Of a DNA stretch of 64,000 nt, positions 19,116 to 27,379 are shown in pieces; the first letter of the stretch is position 1, and each line of letters opens with the position of its first letter. This DNA comes from Candidatus Woesearchaeota archaeon. Its GTDB lineage: Archaea > Nanobdellota > Nanobdellia > Woesearchaeales > GW2011-AR4. The stretch spans positions 1-64,000 of the forward strand of contig JACPMX010000011.1 of assembly GCA_016185755.1 (NCBI GenBank), in the 5' to 3' direction. The notes beneath the pieces are model-generated. The model did not search any database. It worked only from the letters and a program-made list of their open reading frames with translations, and was not told the DNA's origin. The position numbers were made by a program, and so were the translations under genes.

Positions 19116-19700
19116 ATGAAGATAAAAATGAAATTACTTATAATTCTTTTGATGTTAGTATTCCTATTAGGCTGTTCTAGCACAGAAATTCCATTTACCG
19201 AAATTAAAGGTAAAGAGAATCTTTTATTCTATTATTGTTTGCCCTTTTATTCTTATACTGATAAAAATTTGCAAACTAGAGAATTTGTAATCAATAACGA
19301 TGATGAGTATCAATCATTAATTCAATTCAAAAGTAAAAATAAAATATGCACAAATTTTACCTTGCCCTATATAAATTTTTCACAAAAAACTTTGCTAGGA
19401 AAATATACTGCCGGTTCCTGTGGTGCTTATTTTGAACGAATGGTTTTGCTTAATGATAACAAAAGAACATATGATTATATAATTAATGTAAGAGAAAGTT
19501 TTTGTCTTAGTGGACTCCCGCAGGAAAGTATGAATTTTATAACTATCCCTAAAATTCCTGAAGACTATGGTGTTGCCTTTCAAGTTAAAGCAAGCCAAAA
19601 TAGTGGTAAGATAGAAATTTTAACGAAACCTGGAGAAAAAATTAATTTTACAGAAAGAGAATTGCTCGAAAAGGAAGGAATAGGTATTGTTGAAAGTTAA
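19116..19700 (+). CDS. Hypothetical lipoprotein
   Basis: Lipobox LVFLLGCSS; AT-rich. Confidence 0.6.
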   Translation: MKIKMKLLIILLMLVFLLGCSSTEIPFTEIKGKENLLFYYCLPFYSYTDKNLQTREFVINNDDEYQSLIQFKSKNKICTNFTLPYINFSQKTLLGKYTAGSCGAYFERMVLLNDNKRTYDYIINVRESFCLSGLPQESMNFITIPKIPEDYGVAFQVKASQNSGKIEILTKPGEKINFTERELLEKEGIGIVES

Positions 19701-19705
19701 TTATA

Positions 19706-21940
19706 TCACTTAGAAAATTCCTCAACAACAGGATTTACGACCTTTACCAAGTCCTTTGCCTTCATCTTGATGCTTTTGGTGTGCTGGCCGGCGTTGAAAG
19801 CAACAACATCATTCTCGACAACTGAATTGTCAAAAAAAGTTTTCAAATTAAACAAGTTTCCAAACGGAGGAACGCTTCCAATATTGCAGCCCGTTGCCTG
19901 CTTTACTTCCTTTGCATTTGCGAGCTCAACCTTCTTGAACATTGTAATCTTCTGCAATTTTGCAAGGTCAATTTCCTTTGCGCCTGAAACAACTGCCTGT
20001 ATAAATCCTTCTTCCGTCTTGACTATCAATGCTTTAGTCCCTTGCTTTAATTCTGTCCCCCTGACTTCAGCAGCCTCTTTGCTTGTGAAAACAGGCTTGT
20101 GCTCCAGCACCTCAAATTCAATCTTCTCCTTGTTCAGAACATCCCTTATCTTCCCAAAAACGACATTTACCTGCTCTTTTACGAAGTCAAGCTTGATGTG
20201 CAATTCCTGCATCTGCTTTTCAGAGGCTTCATTCGGCGAGCCGTCCATTGGATTCTCTGCAGACTTGTTTTTTGGGAATGCAATTACTTCCCTTATGTCA
20301 TGTATTCCCTGCATCAAGGAAGCAAGCCTGTCAAAGCCCAAGCCAAAGCCTGCATGCCGTGGAGCGCCATACTTATACGCTTCAAGCAAAAACCCGAATT
20401 TTTCTTTTATCTCAGGTTCAGACATGCCTGTAACCTTGAAAGTATTCATCTGCAGTTCAGGGATATTGTTCCGCACAGAGCCGGAAAACAATTCAGAGCC
20501 GTTCATGACAAAATCATATTGGTAAGAAATAACCTTGATTGGATCTTTTTCAAGGCTCTTCCAGTATTCCTCCTTTGGCATAGTGAAGGGGTTGTGGGCA
20601 AAGTCCCATCTCTGCTCGTCCTCGCTCCACTCGAACATCGGGAAATCAGTCACAAAGCAAAACTCAAAGTCATTTTCCTTTATCAATCCAAGCGAGCCAG
20701 CAAGCTTAAGCCTTATTTTTGAAAGCACGTCATTGGCAATCTTCGGACTGTCGGCTGCAAAAAGCAATAAATCATTTGGCTTTGCTTTTGTCCTTTCAAG
20801 CAGCTGCTTCTGCACTTTTTCATGGAAAAATTTTGCAATGTTGCTTTCCAATCCCTCTTTTGTTACTTTCATCCATGCAAGCCCCTGGGCGCCATTCTGC
20901 TTAGCAAACTCTATCAGCTCATCAATCTGGCTCCTGCTTAATTTTTCCCCGCAGCCTTCTGCATTCAGCACTTTTACAATGCTTCCTTTTTTAATCACGT
21001 CAAGAAAAACCTTAAACTCGGAATCTTTTGCAATGTCCGTTACAGTGCAGCTTTCCATCCCGAACCTTGTGTCAGGCTTGTCAGTGCAGAACCTTTCCAT
21101 TGCATCATGGTAAGCAAGCCTCTTGAAAGGAGTCTTTATGTCTTTGTCAAGAAGCTTCCTGAATACATGCTTGATTAACCCTTCTGTAAGGTGGAATATG
21201 TCTTCTGCATCGGCAAAGGACATCTCCAAGTCAATTTGAGTATGCTCGGGCTGCCTGTCTGCCCTCAAGTCCTCATCCCTGAGGCATCTTGCCAATTGGT
21301 AATACCTGTCAAAGCCCGCAATCATCAGAATCTGCTTGTATATCTGCGGAGACTGCGGCAATGAATAGAATTTTCCTGGGTGTATCCTGCTCGGCACAAG
21401 ATAATCCCTTGCACCTTCTGGAGTTGTCTTTATCAGCATCGGAGTTTCGATTTCAACAAACCCGTGCTGGTTCAGGTATTCCCTGACTGCAACCGCCAGA
21501 TTATGCCTGAACATAAGCTGCTTCTGCATCTTCGGCCTTCTTAAGTCAAGGTACCTGTATTTCAGCCTGGTTTCCTCTGTGGCTTCAATCCTGTCTTCCA
21601 CTTCAAGAGGGGGTGTTTGAGCTTTGTTTACATCCAGAATCTTGCTGATGAGAACTTCTATTTTGCCTGTGATTACCCTTTCATTTTCCATTCCACTTGG
21701 CCTTTTCCTTACAATGCCCTCTACAACCGCAACATCCTCCCTCCTTAGGTTTTCAGCAGCCTTGTGGCTTTCGATGTTGCTGCTCGGGTCAAATACAATC
21801 TGTGTTATCCCGTACCTGTCCCTAAGGTCAATGAAGATAACTCCCCCATGGTCTCTTCTTGTGGAGCACCAGCCTGCAAGGACTACCTTTTTGTTGATGT
21901 CCTTGTCGCTTAACTCCCCGCACGTATGCGTTCTTTTCAT
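19706..21940 (-). CDS. aspS: Bacterial-type aspartyl-tRNA synthetase fused to C-terminal YbaK/ProX-like editing domain
   Basis: AspRS class II motifs (GGVIFIDLRDRYG, GFGLGFDRLASL) with GAD-type insertion; C-terminus FEVLEHKPVFTSKEAAEVRGTELKQGTKALIVKT...GCNIGSVPPFGNLF. Confidence 0.92.
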   Translation of the reverse strand: MKRTHTCGELSDKDINKKVVLAGWCSTRRDHGGVIFIDLRDRYGITQIVFDPSSNIESHKAAENLRREDVAVVEGIVRKRPSGMENERVITGKIEVLISKILDVNKAQTPPLEVEDRIEATEETRLKYRYLDLRRPKMQKQLMFRHNLAVAVREYLNQHGFVEIETPMLIKTTPEGARDYLVPSRIHPGKFYSLPQSPQIYKQILMIAGFDRYYQLARCLRDEDLRADRQPEHTQIDLEMSFADAEDIFHLTEGLIKHVFRKLLDKDIKTPFKRLAYHDAMERFCTDKPDTRFGMESCTVTDIAKDSEFKVFLDVIKKGSIVKVLNAEGCGEKLSRSQIDELIEFAKQNGAQGLAWMKVTKEGLESNIAKFFHEKVQKQLLERTKAKPNDLLLFAADSPKIANDVLSKIRLKLAGSLGLIKENDFEFCFVTDFPMFEWSEDEQRWDFAHNPFTMPKEEYWKSLEKDPIKVISYQYDFVMNGSELFSGSVRNNIPELQMNTFKVTGMSEPEIKEKFGFLLEAYKYGAPRHAGFGLGFDRLASLMQGIHDIREVIAFPKNKSAENPMDGSPNEASEKQMQELHIKLDFVKEQVNVVFGKIRDVLNKEKIEFEVLEHKPVFTSKEAAEVRGTELKQGTKALIVKTEEGFIQAVVSGAKEIDLAKLQKITMFKKVELANAKEVKQATGCNIGSVPPFGNLFNLKTFFDNSVVENDVVAFNAGQHTKSIKMKAKDLVKVVNPVVEEFSK

Positions 21941-21987
21941 AAGAAAACGGATTTGAAGAAGTTATTTAAATCTTATTGTAGCAGAAA

Positions 21988-22353
21988 CTAAGGCTTTTTA
22001 AAATCATTCTGGCTGCATGCAGGCTTTGGGTCAGGGCTCATATCCTCAAATCCTTCTTCACCATTGTTTACAAGATAGCTGAGCCTAAAGCCTGGGCTGC
22101 ATATGAATGCATCCACTACCTTGCCGTCCTTAGCATTCTCTACTACAATGCTTCTTCTTATTCGGTAATAAAAAATTGATTCAGAAACTGCTGCCCCTGC
22201 TATCTTTCTTGTTGTATGCTCTGCATGATAAGGGGCAAATCCTCTTTGAGAAAGAGGAGTAACTTTGAGAAATATTTGAGGGTCTTGTGCAGGATTTGTG
22301 CCTACCAATAATGTGCCAATCAACGCCGCCGCAACTTGTCCTTCCAGCCCCAC
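21988..22353 (-). CDS. Hypothetical protein
   Basis: ORF only. Confidence 0.4.
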   Translation of the reverse strand: MGLEGQVAAALIGTLLVGTNPAQDPQIFLKVTPLSQRGFAPYHAEHTTRKIAGAAVSESIFYYRIRRSIVVENAKDGKVVDAFICSPGFRLSYLVNNGEEGFEDMSPDPKPACSQNDFKKP

Positions 22354-22390
22354 AGGAAAAGGAATCCGGATTTTTTATTTAAATTTTGCC

Positions 22391-22960
22391 TTAATGCCTT
22401 CCTTTCATGGAAATGTCGTACATAACTTCTTCCAGCTTCTTCAAGTTCCACTTGATTGAATCGGATTTTTTCCTTAATTCACCGTTTCTTAGATGCAATT
22501 TTAGAAACTCGCCATAAATATCATGAACCAATTCCTTTATCTTTTCAGCCTCATCGAATTTCTTGTGGATTACCTCATATATTGCTTTCCTTACCAGTTC
22601 CCCTGTCAAATCGCAAATTCCGCTCAAATAATCTTCTGCAGAGACGCCAAGGCTTGCTTTTGTAGGAATTTTGTTGTTTTTCACAAATTCATAGAATGCT
22701 ACGGCCTCGACATATTCCTGGAATGCGACAGCGCTTATGTTGGTGTCTGTTGAGACATTTATCTTTCTTAATTTGCTGACCTTTTCCTTGATGTCCCTTA
22801 TTGCATCAGAAGCTGCCTTCAGGTCATTCCTTTGGGCAGCATAGATTACCTGCTTTGAAATTGTGATTATTTCCCTTGAGGTCTGGATTATTGCTTCCCT
22901 TTTAAGGTCCAGATTGTGCATCTCATGCCTTATTTTGCCAAATTCCTTTTTGCTGAGCAT
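22391..22960 (-). CDS. Translin-family protein
   Basis: EYVEAVAFYEF, DYLSGICDLTGELVRKA. Confidence 0.75.
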   Translation of the reverse strand: MLSKKEFGKIRHEMHNLDLKREAIIQTSREIITISKQVIYAAQRNDLKAASDAIRDIKEKVSKLRKINVSTDTNISAVAFQEYVEAVAFYEFVKNNKIPTKASLGVSAEDYLSGICDLTGELVRKAIYEVIHKKFDEAEKIKELVHDIYGEFLKLHLRNGELRKKSDSIKWNLKKLEEVMYDISMKGRH

Positions 22961-23049
22961 GCCTGTAAAAATACTCTAATTGTATATAAATGTTTTTGAT
23001 TGAAGGCAAAAACAAAAAGTTTAAATATCTCTTTCAGCCTGAAAATCGC

Positions 23050-23610
23050 ATGGCCACTCCTTTCAGGCAAGTTATAGAGTTCTTTGACAGCATAGGCCTG
23101 TTTGACGTGGTGCTGCCTTTCCTTCTGGTGTTTACCATAGTCTTTGCGATATTTGAAAAGACAAAAGTGCTTGGCACAGAGGATATAGATGGCAAGAAAT
23201 ACACAAAGAAGAACCTTAATGCAATTGCGTCGTTTGTGATCGCTTTTTTGGTCATCGCATCCTCGGAGCTTGTTGAGGTGATAACGACAGTGTCGTCCAA
23301 TGCAGTTGTCGTGCTGTTCCTTTCAGTCCTGTTCCTTTTGCTTGTAGGCTCTTTCCACAAGGAAGGCGAGCCTATATTCCTTGAAGGGGGATGGAAGGTG
23401 GTGTTCATGGTCATAGTATTCATAGCCATAGTCGGCATTTTCCTTGATGCAATCAAAAGCCCTGACGGAAGGACATGGCTTGAAAGAATCGGGGACTTCA
23501 CAGGCTCGGGAGGAGATGAGCTGGCCGGCTCAATCGTTCTGCTTGCATTGATAGTGCTTTTTGTTGTTTATGCTGTCAAGGAGCAGCCGAAAGAGGTAAA
23601 GCACTCTTAA
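23050..23610 (+). CDS. Small multi-TM protein, paralog 1 of 3
   Basis: FDVVLPFLLVFTIVFAIFEKTKVLG. Confidence 0.75.
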   Translation: MATPFRQVIEFFDSIGLFDVVLPFLLVFTIVFAIFEKTKVLGTEDIDGKKYTKKNLNAIASFVIAFLVIASSELVEVITTVSSNAVVVLFLSVLFLLLVGSFHKEGEPIFLEGGWKVVFMVIVFIAIVGIFLDAIKSPDGRTWLERIGDFTGSGGDELAGSIVLLALIVLFVVYAVKEQPKEVKHS

Positions 23611-23661
23611 TTTGATAAGATTTATATAGTAATATCAAAATAAAAATAAAAAGGTGATTAA

Positions 23662-24264
23662 ATGGCTGCAGAGGCCTTAAGGCTTGAAGGTTTTGTCAGG
23701 ACTATGGAAATGTGGGGCTTGACAGATGTTCTGCTGCCGTTTTTGCTGATTTTTGTCATTGTATATGCTGTGCTGCAGAAGGCGAAGATTTTAGGGGAGG
23801 GAAAGAAAAACCTCAATGTAGTAGTTTCTGTTGTTGTTGCACTGCTTGTCGTCATACCCCACGTCACCGGAAGGTTTCCTGCAGACAGCGACCCTGTCCT
23901 TATAATAAATGATGCGCTGCCCCAGGTTTCCATTGTGCTTGTTGCGATAGTTTTCCTCATGATAATGATAGGGGTTTTCGGACAGGATTTTGTCATGCTG
24001 GGTGTCACGATGCCGGGCTGGATAACTCTGATATCATTCATAATAATAGTGCTCATATTCGGCGGTGCAGCCGGCTGGTGGAGCAGCGGAATGGGCAACA
24101 CTTTGGAAGACTTTTTCGGTACAGAAGGGGTGGCTGTATTCATCATGATCCTTACTTTTGGAATCATCATAGCGTGGATCACCGGGGATTCAAAGGAAAG
24201 GGAGGACAGGACTATCCTTAACAGGTTGGGCATGGATTTCAGCAAGCTGTTTGGAAAGAAATAG
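23662..24264 (+). CDS. Small multi-TM protein, paralog 2 of 3
   Basis: TDVLLPFLLIFVIVYAVLQKAKILG. Confidence 0.75.
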   Translation: MAAEALRLEGFVRTMEMWGLTDVLLPFLLIFVIVYAVLQKAKILGEGKKNLNVVVSVVVALLVVIPHVTGRFPADSDPVLIINDALPQVSIVLVAIVFLMIMIGVFGQDFVMLGVTMPGWITLISFIIIVLIFGGAAGWWSSGMGNTLEDFFGTEGVAVFIMILTFGIIIAWITGDSKEREDRTILNRLGMDFSKLFGKK

Positions 24265-24270
24265 GGCAAG

Positions 24271-24768
24271 ATGGCAACATTTCTTGATGTTACAGGCCTT
24301 CAGTATTTCTCAAGCATTTTTGTTTTTCTTTTTGTGTGGATAACCGTTTTTGCGGTGCTTGCATGGACCAAGGTTTTCGGCCACAACAAGTTCATACATG
24401 CGCTTGTGGGCCTTCTGCTTGGGATATTTGTGCTTATATCGCCGATTGCAACATCAATTGTAGCTGATACGGCGCCTTTCCTCGCGGTACTTTTCCTGTT
24501 CATTGTGCTGATATCAGTTGCGTCAGGAATGCTCGGGGCAAATCTTGAGTCTTTTCCGGCACTCAAAGGCATCATGCTGATTTTCATTGTATTGATAATA
24601 ATCATTTCCGCAGGAGTCAAGATAAGGGAGCAGGTTAATGTGCCGTCAGAAACGCAGACTGACCTTTCAAGCACTGTGAACCTTATTTTTCACCCCACTT
24701 TTCTTGGCGCTGTATTGATTTTTATGATAGCGATATTCACTATTGCGCTGCTTGCATCCAGAAGTTAG
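24271..24768 (+). CDS. Small multi-TM protein, paralog 3 of 3
   Basis: FSSIFVFLFVWITVFAVLAWTKVFG. Confidence 0.75.
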   Translation: MATFLDVTGLQYFSSIFVFLFVWITVFAVLAWTKVFGHNKFIHALVGLLLGIFVLISPIATSIVADTAPFLAVLFLFIVLISVASGMLGANLESFPALKGIMLIFIVLIIIISAGVKIREQVNVPSETQTDLSSTVNLIFHPTFLGAVLIFMIAIFTIALLASRS

Positions 24769-24781
24769 CTGTTAGAAGTAA

Positions 24782-25480
24782 TTATTTCTTTGCAGGCTCT
24801 TTATACCCTTTTGTCATCCTGTCGAGCTTGTTTACGCTTTCCGTAAGAGAAGGAAGGACTTTCTGGAACACTTTTTCCATTGCCTTGACCTCCGTGCCGA
24901 CGTCCACAATGTTCTGGTCGTAGGCTGAAACCTTTGCCATCATGCTTTTTGTGAGGGAATCAATGCTCAGCCTCATGTCAATCACCTGCTGCTCGAGCTT
25001 TGCCAGCCTGTTCTCGCTCTGCTCCTTCCATTCGATGACCTTCTTGATGTCCTTTGCAAGCTCTTCCCATTTCTCGTCAATTATCGCCTCTGCAACTTCC
25101 TGTATCCTCTCTTCGTCTATCGTGACAGGCGGCTGTATGTCCTTCGGAGCCTGGAAGCTCTGGAAGGATTGCTGCTGCTGGTATGGATGCTGCTCGTATT
25201 CCTGCCCGTATTCCGGCATCCCGACTTCAGGCTCGGGCTCATTTGCCTGGAAGCCGCCGCTAAGGCCAGCCTGGTTTATAGCATCAAAAATCTGGGAAGT
25301 GCTGTAGCCCTGGCTCTGGAGCGTCTGGACAATCTGGTTGTTTGTATACCCCTGCTGCTTCATCATTAGAACCTGCTCGATTGGCGATCCTTGGAATTGC
25401 TGCTGCTGGACTTCAGGAGAAGGCATTGGCGTGTCTAAAGATTCCTCTTTCTTCTTCTTTCCAAACTTAAAGAAAGCCAT
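24782..25480 (-). CDS. Coiled-coil protein with N-terminal GYS helical motif
   Basis: EQVLMMKQQGYTNNQIVQTLQSQGYSTSQIFDAINQAGL then long heptad region. Confidence 0.65.
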   Translation of the reverse strand: MAFFKFGKKKKEESLDTPMPSPEVQQQQFQGSPIEQVLMMKQQGYTNNQIVQTLQSQGYSTSQIFDAINQAGLSGGFQANEPEPEVGMPEYGQEYEQHPYQQQQSFQSFQAPKDIQPPVTIDEERIQEVAEAIIDEKWEELAKDIKKVIEWKEQSENRLAKLEQQVIDMRLSIDSLTKSMMAKVSAYDQNIVDVGTEVKAMEKVFQKVLPSLTESVNKLDRMTKGYKEPAKK

Positions 25481-25545
25481 TAATGCACCTCTCTTTTTGG
25501 ATTAAACTTTCGATAAATGTATTTAAAGCTTTCTATTAGAACGAT

Positions 25546-26031
25546 TTATTTAAGATTGCCGCTGCTCTGCCTCTTGTCGAGAACTTCATTGACTATCTGG
25601 TCTATCTCGTTTTGGGTTACAAATTTGACGGGGTTCCACATGTTTATGTACTTTTCAAGTACCTTGACTTCCTCTTTCCTTGCAACGGTCTGCAATTCCC
25701 TTATGACAAGAATCAATTTGTCTTTTAATTCCTGTATTTCCTTCCTCACCTCCGTTATGTCCGATGTCATGGTCTTTATCTCGGCAGAGAAGTGCTTGTT
25801 TTTGGCTATCATGTTCTCCTCTGTCACCTGGAAGAACCTTCTCAAGTTTGTGAAGCCCTCCTCAAGAAGCCTTAATCTCCTGCTTAAAGTGTTTACATCA
25901 GCAGTCATGCCGCTCATGTCAGGGGCCTCAGGCTGCTGCTGACGGCCAAAATTCAGGATCCCCTCATGCTTTTTAGGAGGAGGGGGCAAAACAGACTGCG
26001 GAGATTCCATCATTACCTCTTTTTTTGACAA
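25546..26031 (-). CDS. FlaD/E (ArlCDE)-like archaellum accessory protein
   Basis: Coiled coil and YINMWNPVKFVTQNEIDQIVNEVLDK. Confidence 0.5.
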   Translation of the reverse strand: MSKKEVMMESPQSVLPPPPKKHEGILNFGRQQQPEAPDMSGMTADVNTLSRRLRLLEEGFTNLRRFFQVTEENMIAKNKHFSAEIKTMTSDITEVRKEIQELKDKLILVIRELQTVARKEEVKVLEKYINMWNPVKFVTQNEIDQIVNEVLDKRQSSGNLK

Positions 26032-26048
26032 TATCCTTGTTGATTTAT

Positions 26049-26999
26049 TTAAAGTTTGTTATTTGCAGGGAATTTATATGTTTCTTTGAATCCCCTTAAA
26101 AATGGTTCAACTATATGATTTCCAAGCCTATATGTTGCTAATGTTAAACCCCCATTTATGAAATTAATATCCCTAGCTATAATCTGCTGTTTTGTAGCAA
26201 TTTGTAATTTTGGTCTGTATTCTTGTACAAGAGATTGTACTTGCTCTTGTGATGGCTCCCTTCCCAAAAACATACCCACCATAGGTAATGTTCTAGCAAA
26301 ATTATACACTTCCTCATCACTAAAGTCTGGATGTTGGTCAAGTCTTAGTGCAACACCATAATCAAATAAAACAGCAGGTGATGTTTCTGGAATTATAACA
26401 TGAGATCTTCCTAAATCGTCTGTGAGGATGTCATCATTATAATAAATTTCTCTAGAATGCAATTTTGATAAGATTTCCCCCATTCTCCTCCCTAGATGAT
26501 ATATATTATCGGCAGAGGTTCTATCACCCCTGAGCATTGAAAACAATTCACCTTCAACAAATTGCTCCGTTAGAAATCCACTTATACTTGTATATTGTTT
26601 TGGACCAATTCCCAGTTCATCCGCTATTTGTGCAACTTCTTGTTCTCTGCTATTTTGCGTAGGTTTAACAACAACTTTTTTTGTGGGATGCTTAATAATT
26701 CCAACTAAGCCCCTGTTTCCGCCATCAAAAGATATTTCTGGTGAAACCTCGCTACCATAAACCAAATCAAAAGTCTCAGGAAAAAACCCAAAAAAAGAAT
26801 ATTTCTGCGCCCTCGCATCACCAGATATTTTTCTATATAAATCAAGATTAGTAGCAAAGAGCCCAACGAATGGGTACATCCATTTGGGAATTTGATTATC
26901 TCTAAATTCGTTTCTTAAAATTTCAATTTCCTGAGTAGACAATTTTCTTTTTCCTGCAAGTGTATCCCTTACTTCTCCAAGCTCTTCTTCAGTATACAT
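26049..26999 (-). CDS. Protein kinase-like fold (RIO/Bud32-like)
   Basis: TKKVVVKPT, EQFVEGELFSM, MGEILSKLHSREIYYND, AVLFDYGVA. Confidence 0.55.
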   Translation of the reverse strand: MYTEEELGEVRDTLAGKRKLSTQEIEILRNEFRDNQIPKWMYPFVGLFATNLDLYRKISGDARAQKYSFFGFFPETFDLVYGSEVSPEISFDGGNRGLVGIIKHPTKKVVVKPTQNSREQEVAQIADELGIGPKQYTSISGFLTEQFVEGELFSMLRGDRTSADNIYHLGRRMGEILSKLHSREIYYNDDILTDDLGRSHVIIPETSPAVLFDYGVALRLDQHPDFSDEEVYNFARTLPMVGMFLGREPSQEQVQSLVQEYRPKLQIATKQQIIARDINFINGGLTLATYRLGNHIVEPFLRGFKETYKFPANNKL

Positions 27000-27144
27000 T
27001 TTTGTTATAGATTTATTACCACTAGTTAATAGTTACTTATAAACTTTTTGGTACATTTTATTCTTAAGACCGCAAGATTTAAATAGCACATATTATAAAA
27101 TAATATAATCTGTAGAAAATATATAAAATATATATTATAACATA

Positions 27145-27285
27145 ATGAAAAAGCCAATCAGCGCTACAATTGAAGAAGAGCTAATCAACTGGATTGAGAA
27201 AGAGCTTAATGATACAAGAAAGTACAGGAACAAGTCCCATTTGATAGAGGTTGCCATTGAAATGCTTAAGGCAAATAAAAAATAA
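27145..27285 (+). CDS. Ribbon-helix-helix DNA-binding protein (46 aa)
   Basis: MKKPISATIEEELINWIEKELNDTRKYRNKSHLIEVAIEMLKANKK; below ORF-track cutoff. Confidence 0.75.
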   Translation: MKKPISATIEEELINWIEKELNDTRKYRNKSHLIEVAIEMLKANKK

Positions 27286-27379
27286 AACATTATGAATGCG
27301 CATTAAAACAACTCAATGACGAAAAACACAATAAAAAATATATTAATAAAAAATCAAATTTAAAAAATAAAACTTGAAA

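Noticed and set aside
19767-20525. 252-aa plus-strand ORF
   Set aside because: Antisense to aspS; low-complexity Ser/Phe-rich translation typical of shadow ORFs.
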